64,000 bases of DNA, taken from positions 143,593-207,592 of the forward strand of contig JAWWAY010000005.1 of the NCBI GenBank assembly GCA_033721235.1, read 5' to 3'. The first letter of the stretch is position 1. Every line of letters begins with the position of its first letter. The DNA is from UBA5078 sp033721235. Lineage in GTDB: Bacteria > Pseudomonadota > Gammaproteobacteria > Pseudomonadales > Pseudohongiellaceae. Positions 25,106 through 32,483 of this stretch are shown piece after piece. A program made the translations under genes and the position numbers. The notes under the pieces were generated by a model. The model was not told the origin of the DNA and did not search any database. It was given only the letters and a program-made list of their open reading frames with translations.

Positions 25106-26317
25106 ATGAAAAGTTTGAGTGCAAAGAGAGTATTACTGGGTATCACCGGTGGCATCGCCGCTTATAAATGCGCGGAGCTGACTCGCCTGCTAGTCAAGAG
25201 CGGCGCCGAAGTGCGGGTTGTCATGACACCTGCGGCTACCGAATTCATCACTCCACTTACTATGCAGGCCCTATCGGGCAACCGCGTGCATACTACTCTA
25301 TTGGATGCCGACGCCGAAGCTGGGATGGGTCACATCGAATTAGCGCGCTGGGCAGATCTCATTTTGGTAGCGCCGGCCACCGCGGACTTTATAGCCACGC
25401 TAGTCACAGGTAAGGCGGACAATATTTTGTCTACCTTAGTATTGGCAAGTAAGGCCACTATCGCTATTGCGCCGGCTATGAATCAAGCCATGTGGAGCAA
25501 TCCGGCAACCCAGGAAAATCTAGAAGCACTGCGCAGCCGCGATATGCATATTTTTGGCCCGGCAAGCGGCGAACAAGCCTGTGGCGATGTAGGCCTAGGA
25601 AGAATGCTCGAACCTCAGGATTTGCTTGAAGCGAGTGCTCACTTATTTGCAACGGGCCTACTGGCGGGCACACGCATCACCATTACTGCGGGGCCTACTC
25701 AAGAGGCTATCGACCCAGTTCGCTATATTAGTAACCGCAGCTCAGGGAAAATGGCCTATGCCTTAGCCGCAGAGGCCGCCAACGAAGGCGCTATTGTTAG
25801 CCTGATCAGTGGGCCAGTGTCTTTGCCTACTCCAGAGCGAGTACAACGCATCGATGTGCTAAGCGCCCGGGACATGCTCGAGGCTAGCCTCTCCACGCTA
25901 GAAACCTGCGATGTATTCATTGGAGTAGCAGCCGTAGCCGACTACCGACCCGAGACTGTCGCCGATAATAAAATCAAAAAGTCGGGCGATAGAATTAGCT
26001 TGGATATGGTGAAGAACCCCGACATTATCGCCACAGTAGCTAATAGCGACTTAAGACCTTTTACCGTCGGTTTTGCGGCAGAAACACAAGATATCGATAC
26101 ATATGGCCGCAAGAAGTTGGAAAGCAAAAATCTGGACATGCTCTTTGCCAACGATGCGCGTAGCACCCTTGGCAGCGACTCCACTAGTGCCACAGCTTTT
26201 TGGCGAACCGACAATAAGCAACTCTCGCAACAAACATTGGGCCCTGCGAGCAAGAACAGCGTAGCCCGAGAAATGCTCAAACTCATTGCGAAGCAATTGG
26301 ATTGTAAGGGCTCCTAA
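25106..26317 (+). CDS. coaBC: Bifunctional phosphopantothenoylcysteine decarboxylase / phosphopantothenate-cysteine ligase (CoaBC)
   Basis: Two consecutive steps of CoA synthesis on one chain of 403 residues. The N-terminal CoaC half has the FMN-binding GGIAAYK, active-site His in GMGHIELARWADL, the APAMNQAMW substrate-recognition motif and the catalytic Cys in EQACGDVGLGRM. The C-terminal CoaB half (from about 190) has TAGPTQEAIDPVRYISNRSSGKMAYALA-type dinucleotide fold and the NKIKK lysine. The reverse neighbour is radC. The next gene is algC, 95 bases on; dut, which usually lies between, is absent. Confidence 0.96.
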   Translation: MKSLSAKRVLLGITGGIAAYKCAELTRLLVKSGAEVRVVMTPAATEFITPLTMQALSGNRVHTTLLDADAEAGMGHIELARWADLILVAPATADFIATLVTGKADNILSTLVLASKATIAIAPAMNQAMWSNPATQENLEALRSRDMHIFGPASGEQACGDVGLGRMLEPQDLLEASAHLFATGLLAGTRITITAGPTQEAIDPVRYISNRSSGKMAYALAAEAANEGAIVSLISGPVSLPTPERVQRIDVLSARDMLEASLSTLETCDVFIGVAAVADYRPETVADNKIKKSGDRISLDMVKNPDIIATVANSDLRPFTVGFAAETQDIDTYGRKKLESKNLDMLFANDARSTLGSDSTSATAFWRTDNKQLSQQTLGPASKNSVAREMLKLIAKQLDCKGS

Positions 26318-26411
26318 ACCGCCCCCCCTGCCCTTCGCCATAATTAATCGTGGCAATCTAGACGCTTTTTGGTGGATACTTTAAGAATCTACCGAGCGTT
26401 TAGACTTCACA

Positions 26412-27809
26412 ATGCCAGAACTACAACAATTACAGACAGAGCTGCCCCAGAACATATTCCGAGCCTACGATATTCGCGGCGTGGCGGATACCCAGCTCAA
26501 TGAGTCTAATATTGAGCTAATAGGCAAAGCCTTAGCCGCCAACGCCCTCGAGTCAGGCGAACAAACCCTATTATTGGGTGCTGACGCGCGCGTTTCGAGC
26601 TCCAAGCTCAAACGCGCCCTTCTCAAAGGCATTCTGTCCACAGGCTGCAATGTCATAGACCTTGGGACAGTTCCTACTCCTCTTTTGTATTTTGCCGCTT
26701 ATACCTCAGCCTATGGCTCGGGGCTCATGCTGACAGCTAGTCACAATCCCGCACAATACAATGGCATTAAGGTGCTTCACAAACGCAGCTGTCTTAGCCC
26801 AGAGCAGATTCAAGGCATCAGGGTCAGAGCCCTTAAGGGAGACTTCCCCGAGGGACAAGGCAGCGTTAGCGAAAGAGACTTTAGCGATGAGTACATCCAG
26901 CGCGTCAAAAAGGATGTGCGCCTAGCTAAACGCTTGCGCATAGTCGTGGACTGCGCCAATGCAGTTCCCAGCACATTGGCGCCCAAACTGTTTGAGGCCC
27001 TTGGGTGTGAAGTGTTTAAGCTACACTGCAGCTTGGACGGGACTTTTCCGAACCATCCGCCAGACCCAACGGTACAGGAAAACCTGCAGGAGCTAATAGA
27101 AGAGGTTAAAAACCGCAAGGCCGACCTTGGCGTTGCACTGGATGGGGACGGGGACAGAGTGGTGCTGGTGACAGAGAAAGGTAATGTCATCGATACAGAT
27201 CGCCTTCTGATGCTGCTAATAAAAGATATCGCACCCAAGTACCAAAACCCCAATATCGTATTCGATGTAAAATGCAGCACATTACTCAGACAACTCATTA
27301 TTAATGAGGGGGGCAACCCAGTCATGAGCCGCAGCGGTCACTCCTTCATGAAGCAAATGATGCATGATAAGGATGCGGTCATTGGGGCAGAGTTTTCCGC
27401 CCATGTGTTTATTAAAGACCGCTGGTTTGGCTATGACGATGGCCCCTATGCTGCCGCGCGCTTTCTGGAAATACTCAGCAAGTCAAAACAAAGTGCTGAT
27501 ATGATGCTGAAGGATCTTCCACAAAGCATAGTGACCCCTGAGCTACGAATCGAAGTCAGTGACGAGCGCAAGTTCCAGCTAATGGAGAGAATCAAGGCTC
27601 TCGCCCATTTCCCCCAGGGCCAGGTGAATGATATCGATGGTGTGCGAGTCGACTTCGAAGATGGTTGGGGATTGGTGCGTGCATCCAATACCACTCCAGC
27701 GCTACTTCTGCGCTTTGAGGCCCGTTCGCGCCAAGCCCTATTGGCTATTCAGGCACTATTTCGAGATCTGCTGCGTGAGGTAGACGCTAAACTCGAGTTA
27801 AGCTTTTAA
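26412..27809 (+). CDS. algC: Phosphomannomutase/phosphoglucomutase (AlgC-type)
   Basis: Interconverts hexose 6- and 1-phosphates for lipopolysaccharide and exopolysaccharide precursors. 465 residues, close to P. aeruginosa AlgC. The phosphoserine loop is TASHNPAQYNG (catalytic Ser in SHNP), the metal loop DGDGDRV, the sugar-binding loop AEFSAH and the phosphate-binding loop RASNTTPALLLRFE, in that order, corresponding to domains 1-4. N-terminal FRAYDIRG is typical. It sits between coaBC and argB exactly as algC does in Pseudomonas, supporting the symbol; whether Man or Glc is preferred cannot be read. Confidence 0.93.
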   Translation: MPELQQLQTELPQNIFRAYDIRGVADTQLNESNIELIGKALAANALESGEQTLLLGADARVSSSKLKRALLKGILSTGCNVIDLGTVPTPLLYFAAYTSAYGSGLMLTASHNPAQYNGIKVLHKRSCLSPEQIQGIRVRALKGDFPEGQGSVSERDFSDEYIQRVKKDVRLAKRLRIVVDCANAVPSTLAPKLFEALGCEVFKLHCSLDGTFPNHPPDPTVQENLQELIEEVKNRKADLGVALDGDGDRVVLVTEKGNVIDTDRLLMLLIKDIAPKYQNPNIVFDVKCSTLLRQLIINEGGNPVMSRSGHSFMKQMMHDKDAVIGAEFSAHVFIKDRWFGYDDGPYAAARFLEILSKSKQSADMMLKDLPQSIVTPELRIEVSDERKFQLMERIKALAHFPQGQVNDIDGVRVDFEDGWGLVRASNTTPALLLRFEARSRQALLAIQALFRDLLREVDAKLELSF

Positions 27810-27944
27810 GGCAATCGCTAACAACGCTCGATGCCAAACCCCAAAGCTAGTTTATGAAAATAACGCTACAGCCTGTATACTCTGTGCTTTGCTGGCACTC
27901 TTAGTGCCGCACTAAGAAACCCCATCGACAGGATAGGATTTGTT

Positions 27945-28838
27945 ATGCCACTGGAACTAGCCGCGGCGAAGAATATCGCCAATGTACTCACTGAAGCCCT
28001 GCCTTATATTCAACAATTTACCGGCAGCACCATCGTTGTAAAGTATGGCGGCAATGCCATGACCGACGAAGTGCTAAAAAATGGTTTCGCTCGCGATATC
28101 GTTCTAATGAAGCTAGTGGGCATGAACCCTGTCATTGTCCACGGGGGCGGCCCTCAAATTGGAACGCTGCTAAAGCAGCTAGATATTCAGTCGGAGTTTA
28201 TCGACGGCATTCGTGTTACCGATAGCAAAACGATGGACGTGGTCGAGATGGTACTGGGCGGCCTCGTGAATAAAGAGATTGTAGGCCTGCTGAACAAAAA
28301 CGGCGGCAAGGCCATTGGTATTACCGGTAAAGACGGCAATCTTATTCAAGCCAAGAAGTTACTGAAGAAAAGCTCTATCGACAGCAAGATGCTCGACATG
28401 GGCCAAGTGGGTAGCATTGAGCACATTAACCGAGAAGTGCTAGATACTTTCAAAGACAGCCACTTCATTCCTGTCATTGCACCTATTGGCACAGACAAGC
28501 ATGGCGCCACGTACAATATTAATGCCGATACGGTAGCGGGCGAGATTGCAAAGGTCCTCGGGGCAGAAAAGCTAATGCTGCTAACTAATATCGCCGGCGT
28601 AATGGACAAAGAAGGCAATGTACTTACCGGCCTTAGCACTAAGGAAGTAGACGGCCTCATTGAGGACGGCACTATCTATGGCGGCATGTTACCAAAAATA
28701 GAATGTGCCTTAGGCGCTGTGAATAATGGCGTAACTAGCGCACATATTATCGATGGCCGCGTTGAGCACGCCGTGCTTTTGGAGATATTCACCGACACCG
28801 GTGTGGGCACACTCATTAGCAATGAACTCAAAGCCTAA
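27945..28838 (+). CDS. argB: Acetylglutamate kinase ArgB
   Basis: Phosphorylates N-acetylglutamate in arginine synthesis. 297 residues. Amino-acid-kinase motifs: VVKYGGNAM near residue 28, VHGGGPQI near 64, INADTVAGEIA and LLTNIAGVMDKEG. The N-terminal extension of about 20 residues before the kinase fold is the type seen in arginine-sensitive, hexameric enzymes, so feedback inhibition is likely. It follows algC by 135 bases, which contain a possible extended -10 (TGTATACT at 27874-27881). Confidence 0.97.
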   Translation: MPLELAAAKNIANVLTEALPYIQQFTGSTIVVKYGGNAMTDEVLKNGFARDIVLMKLVGMNPVIVHGGGPQIGTLLKQLDIQSEFIDGIRVTDSKTMDVVEMVLGGLVNKEIVGLLNKNGGKAIGITGKDGNLIQAKKLLKKSSIDSKMLDMGQVGSIEHINREVLDTFKDSHFIPVIAPIGTDKHGATYNINADTVAGEIAKVLGAEKLMLLTNIAGVMDKEGNVLTGLSTKEVDGLIEDGTIYGGMLPKIECALGAVNNGVTSAHIIDGRVEHAVLLEIFTDTGVGTLISNELKA

Positions 28839-28879
28839 CAAGAACGATCTGTATAAAACTAAGCGAAGTATTAAACCTT

Positions 28880-29482
28880 ATGCCACCAGCTAATCGTATT
28901 TCAAGAAAAGACCAAATTCTGCAAGCCCTTGCCCACATGCTGGAAAAGGGCCCTGGCGAGCGCATCACTACTGCGGCTCTTGCAAAACAAGTGGGCGTTT
29001 CCGAAGCGGCCCTATACCGCCACTTTCCCAGCAAGGCCCGTATGTTCGAGGGCCTTATTGCGTTTATTGAGGAGACTCTGTTTTCCCGCATTAACCGTAT
29101 AATCGATGACGAGCCTACCGCTCTCAAGCGCTGTGAAAAAATTCTAGTATTAATTCTTACGTTTGCCGAAAAGAATCCTGGCATGACGCGACTAATGACC
29201 GGCGATGCCCTACAGGGAGAAACCGAAAGGCTTCGCCAGCGTATTAGCCAATTGTTTGATCGCCTAGAGTCGCAGTTAAAACAAGTGCTAAGAGAAGCGC
29301 AGATAAGAGAGAACTTGAAGACAGCTCTGCCATCAGGGCTAACCGCAAACCTGTTGATGTCGGCGGCAGAAGGAAGACTAATGCAGTTCGTGCGCAGCGA
29401 ATTTAAGCGCCCACCCACTGCCCAGTGGAGTGAGCAGTGGCAGTATCTCTCGAGGGATATGCTGGTGCCGATAGCCTCCTAG
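28880..29482 (+). CDS. slmA: Nucleoid occlusion factor SlmA (TetR family)
   Basis: DNA-binding protein that blocks FtsZ ring assembly over the nucleoid. 200 residues. The N-terminal TetR helix-turn-helix reads ITTAALAKQVGVSEAALYRHFPSKARMFEGLI, a near-perfect match to SlmA; the C-terminal dimer domain shows the GDALQGETERLRQRI region. Position between argB and pyrE is the conserved place of slmA in gammaproteobacteria. It ends two bases before the stop of convergent pyrE. Confidence 0.95.
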   Translation: MPPANRISRKDQILQALAHMLEKGPGERITTAALAKQVGVSEAALYRHFPSKARMFEGLIAFIEETLFSRINRIIDDEPTALKRCEKILVLILTFAEKNPGMTRLMTGDALQGETERLRQRISQLFDRLESQLKQVLREAQIRENLKTALPSGLTANLLMSAAEGRLMQFVRSEFKRPPTAQWSEQWQYLSRDMLVPIAS

Positions 29483-29484
29483 GC

Positions 29485-30138
29485 TTAGGCACTAACACCA
29501 TACTCGTCACGATAAGCTTTAACGCTGGCCAATTGCTGCTTGAGGGTCTCGTCCTGTTGAGTCGCTAGGTAATCAATTATTTGGTCTAAAGAGATAATAC
29601 TCACAACCGGTATCTTGTACTGCTGTTCAATTTCTTGAATAGCAGACATGGCGCCTGTTCCTTTCTCTTGTCTATCCACAGCTACTAGAATACCTGCCGG
29701 TTTAGCGCCCACTTCCTCGAACAAAGCCATCACTTCGCGCACCGCAGTACCTGCAGTAATCACATCATCAATGATGAGTGCGCGGCCTTCCAACGGCGCC
29801 CCTACGATAAGCCCGCCCTCGCCATGGTCTTTAGCTTCTTTGCGGTTAAAGCTATAGGGCTTATTAATGCCATGATGCTGGGCCAGTGCGGCAGCCGTGA
29901 CGGACACTAAGGGAATGCCCTTATATGCGGGGCCAAACATCAGGTCGAAATCCAGCTTATCCGCAACGATGGCATCGGCATAACATTTACCAAGAAATGC
30001 CAATGCCTCGCCCGTATTAAACAAACCTGCATTGAAGAAGTAAGGGCTGGTGCGACCAGATTTAAGCGTAAAGCTGCCGAAACGCAAAATGTCATTCTCT
30101 ATTACGTAGTCGATAAACGCCTTTTGGTAGTCCCGCAT
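29485..30138 (-). CDS. pyrE: Orotate phosphoribosyltransferase PyrE
   Basis: Makes OMP from orotate and PRPP in pyrimidine synthesis. 217 residues. PRPP-binding loop ALIIDDVITAGTAVRE and the N-terminal block LRFGSFTLKSGRTSPYFFN are diagnostic. Downstream of rph in a two-gene operon with only 20 bases between, too little for the rph-pyrE attenuator found in E. coli. The catabolite regulator crc, which lies between these genes in Pseudomonas, is absent. Confidence 0.97.
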   Translation of the reverse strand: MRDYQKAFIDYVIENDILRFGSFTLKSGRTSPYFFNAGLFNTGEALAFLGKCYADAIVADKLDFDLMFGPAYKGIPLVSVTAAALAQHHGINKPYSFNRKEAKDHGEGGLIVGAPLEGRALIIDDVITAGTAVREVMALFEEVGAKPAGILVAVDRQEKGTGAMSAIQEIEQQYKIPVVSIISLDQIIDYLATQQDETLKQQLASVKAYRDEYGVSA

Positions 30139-30158
30139 TACTCTCTCCTTTGTTTAAC

Positions 30159-30887
30159 TTATATGCCCAATGCTTCGCGTTGTTTTTGTAGCAGCTCGCC
30201 AATGCCTTTCTCTGCCAATGCTATCATCGACTGTAGCTCCTCAGAGCTAAAGTCTGACTCCTCGCCGGTGCCCTGTAGTTCGATAAAGCGTAGCTTTTCA
30301 GTCATGATTACGTTCATGTCTGTTTCGGCATTAGAATCCTCTGCGTAATCCAAATCTAATACTGGCGTGCCCTTATAAATACCAACAGAAACAGAAGCAA
30401 TTTGTTGCTTCAACGGATTGCTTTTTAGCTTGCCCTTCTCCATCAGATAATTAACAGCATCGTGCAGTGCGACATAGGCACCAGTAATAGAAGCGGTTCG
30501 AGTGCCACCATCGGCTTGGATGACATCGCAGTCCAACTTAATAGTGTTCTCACCGAGTGCCTTCATGTCGATAGCTGCGCGTAAAGAGCGACCAATTAGG
30601 CGGGAGATTTCCACAGTACGACCCGCCTGCTTACCTCGCGCCGCCTCGCGGTCCATGCGCGAACCCGTGGAGCGTGGCAGCATGCCATACTCAGCCGTTA
30701 CCCAACCTTGCCCCTTACCCTTAAGAAAGCGCGGGACAGACTCTTCCACGCTAGCTGTACAAATAACTTTGGTGTCGCCAAACTCCACCAATACCGAGCC
30801 CTCGGCATGCATAGTGAATTGGCGCGTGATGCGAATATCACGGAGTTGGTCGGGTTGGCGCTTACTTGGTCTTGGCTGATCTTGCAT
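30159..30887 (-). CDS. rph: Ribonuclease PH
   Basis: Phosphorolytic 3'-5' exoribonuclease that trims tRNA 3' ends. I place the start at ATG 30887 (MQDQPRPSKRQ), with GAGAGG upstream, giving 242 residues close to family length; an upstream in-frame ATG at 30923 would add 12. Phosphate/active-site motifs: GDTKVICTASVEE, AEYGMLPRSTGSR, GRSLRAAIDMK and DLDYAEDSNAETDMN are all present, so unlike E. coli K-12 rph this one is intact. First gene of rph-pyrE, divergent from yicC. Confidence 0.96.
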   Translation of the reverse strand: MQDQPRPSKRQPDQLRDIRITRQFTMHAEGSVLVEFGDTKVICTASVEESVPRFLKGKGQGWVTAEYGMLPRSTGSRMDREAARGKQAGRTVEISRLIGRSLRAAIDMKALGENTIKLDCDVIQADGGTRTASITGAYVALHDAVNYLMEKGKLKSNPLKQQIASVSVGIYKGTPVLDLDYAEDSNAETDMNVIMTEKLRFIELQGTGEESDFSSEELQSMIALAEKGIGELLQKQREALGI

Positions 30888-31059
30888 ACTGCCTCTCAAA
30901 TTCTGATAAATAGTGAGGCGCAATTATCCTTGATATGAGCAGACATGGCGAGTCACAGGCGCAATATTGCAGTAAGATAGCGCTACCTAGAGCAAGGACA
31001 AACCCAAGTGCCTTGTCTAGCGAGCTGATTTTATTGAATTTTGTAGTATAGGACTCACT

Positions 31060-31929
31060 ATGGCACTAAGCATGACCGCTTTCGCTAGAAAGCAAAGCGC
31101 CTGCAGCGCTGGCACCCTCGCATGGGAGATTCGCTCGGTTAATCACCGCTACCTAGAAACCAGTCTACGACTGCCAGAGGCGTTTCGATCCCTTGAACCC
31201 TTGATTCGCGACGCCCTTCGAAAATCTCTTGGCCGCGGTAAAATCGACTGCCAATTGCGCCTAGAGCAGAGCGATCAGACACCCAATGATTATAAAATCG
31301 ATGCAGCACTGGTTACCAAGCTCAACGATGCCAGCGGCCAGATACTCAGCCTCACCGGCGGCGGCGCACCCCTTAGCGTCATGGAGATCATGAAGTGGCC
31401 CGGCGTGATGCAGGAGCAGGAGAGCCAAGACACCGACGACCTAGATGCCATCGCCATGGACCTGTTCAACGAAACTTTGACTGAACTCATCGCCGCTCGC
31501 GCACGCGAAGGGGAAGAGCTGCACAGCATTGTCAGCAAGCGCATCAAAGCCATCCGCGACATTGTCTCCTGCGTGCGGGAGCGTATGCCGAAGATTCTAA
31601 GCAAGCAGCGCGAGGCATTGATTGAGCGCCTAGCAGGCCTGGAAGTAGAACTAGACCCAAGCCGCTTAGAACAAGAAGTCGTGTTAAGTGCCCAAAAGGC
31701 GGATGTGGCAGAAGAGTTAGACAGGCTTGAAACTCATCTCAACGAAGTAGAGCGCGTCCTAGACTTAAAAGAGCCCTCCGGCCGCCGCTTGGATTTCCTG
31801 ATGCAAGAACTCAATCGCGAAGCCAATACGCTTTCCTCAAAATCGATAGTGGCAGAAACCACACTCAATGCAGTGGACCTGAAAGTGCTAATTGAACAGA
31901 TGCGGGAACAGATCCAAAACATCGAATAG
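31060..31929 (+). CDS. yicC: YicC/YloC-family endoribonuclease
   Basis: 289 residues. Starts MALSMTAFARK, followed by EIRSVNHRYLE and ending RREANTLSSKS-like and LKVLIEQMREQIQNIE, all typical of YicC. Family members were described as endoribonucleases with a role in sRNA turnover. In Pseudomonas the next gene is gmk; here 16.7 kb of accessory DNA intervenes, and an integrase remnant lies just beyond its terminator. To my knowledge the 3' end of yicC is an integration site for some mobilisable islands in Vibrio. Confidence 0.95.
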   Translation: MALSMTAFARKQSACSAGTLAWEIRSVNHRYLETSLRLPEAFRSLEPLIRDALRKSLGRGKIDCQLRLEQSDQTPNDYKIDAALVTKLNDASGQILSLTGGGAPLSVMEIMKWPGVMQEQESQDTDDLDAIAMDLFNETLTELIAARAREGEELHSIVSKRIKAIRDIVSCVRERMPKILSKQREALIERLAGLEVELDPSRLEQEVVLSAQKADVAEELDRLETHLNEVERVLDLKEPSGRRLDFLMQELNREANTLSSKSIVAETTLNAVDLKVLIEQMREQIQNIE

Positions 31930-31955
31930 TTTTTTACCCCTCCAAGAATGTCTTA

Positions 31956-31994
31956 AAAGCCCTGTTATTTGCTTGTGAATACAGGGGTTTTTTA
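31956..31994 (+). terminator. Terminator after yicC
   Basis: CCCTGT (31960-31965) pairs with ACAGGG (31981-31986), extended by A/T pairing, followed by GTTTTTTATTT. It marks the last recognisable core sequence before the island. Confidence 0.7.
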
Positions 31995-32046
31995 TTTCTC
32001 CTGTCCTGATCGGTATGCAGATGTCCGTTACCAACTACCTGTTTAG

Positions 32047-32200
32047 TGGTGGGCAGAATGGTGGGCAGTCCCCTTATTTTTGCTCAATAAGCATTTTGCG
32101 GTGAGCAAATTGGTGGGCAGTAAGTTACCCAATTTTCGCATTTAACTCGCCACCAAAACAGGTTAGCTGCTGATTCAACAAGCAAATCGGTGGTGGGCAG
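32047..32200 (+). repeat. Four direct repeats TGGTGGGCAG, probable integrase arm-type sites
   Basis: Four perfect copies of TGGTGGGCAG on the same strand at 32047-32056, 32059-32068, 32111-32120 and 32191-32200, inside 154 otherwise non-coding bases. They lie directly upstream of an integrase remnant and downstream of yicC. Direct repeats in this place are typical of integrase arm-binding sites next to an attachment site; that role is inferred. Confidence 0.6.
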
Positions 32201-32226
32201 CCATTATTTCCGCCGCTTATTTTTGA

Positions 32227-32400
32227 AAAGAAGTACGCGAAGTATTAGAGCACATCCGAGAAAGCACCCGCTCTACCATTGCCAACGATACCTTGATGTA
32301 CATGAAGCAGCTGTTTCGACATGCTATTAAACTCGGTTTAACCCTGAACACCCCAGCCGCAGTATTGATCATTTATCACCTGCTCATTCACTATTATTGA
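32227..32400 (+). pseudogene. Tyrosine-recombinase (integrase) remnant
   Basis: A short open frame between stops encodes EVREVLEHIRESTRSTIAND and MKQLFRHAIKLGLTLNTPAA, which matches the core-binding (SAM-like, N-terminal) domain of P4/island-type tyrosine integrases just before the catalytic domain. The catalytic R-H-R-Y part is missing: after PAAVL the frame runs into unrelated residues and stops at 32398-32400. There is no start codon and the N-terminal arm domain is also absent. It is a deletion product of the integrase that probably brought in the island; assignment rests on eye recognition of about 45 residues. Confidence 0.6.
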
Positions 32401-32483
32401 GAAAAGCCAATCACTGAGTCGAACTTTAGAGGTATTGGCTGTCATTCCCTTAATCTTCTGCTTAATTGATAACACTCCCTTAC

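Noticed and set aside
31600..31929. Duplicate of the yicC 3' end as attR within the island
   Set aside because: I looked for a repeat of the terminal yicC codons near 38600-39700 and found none by eye, so no attachment duplication is claimed.
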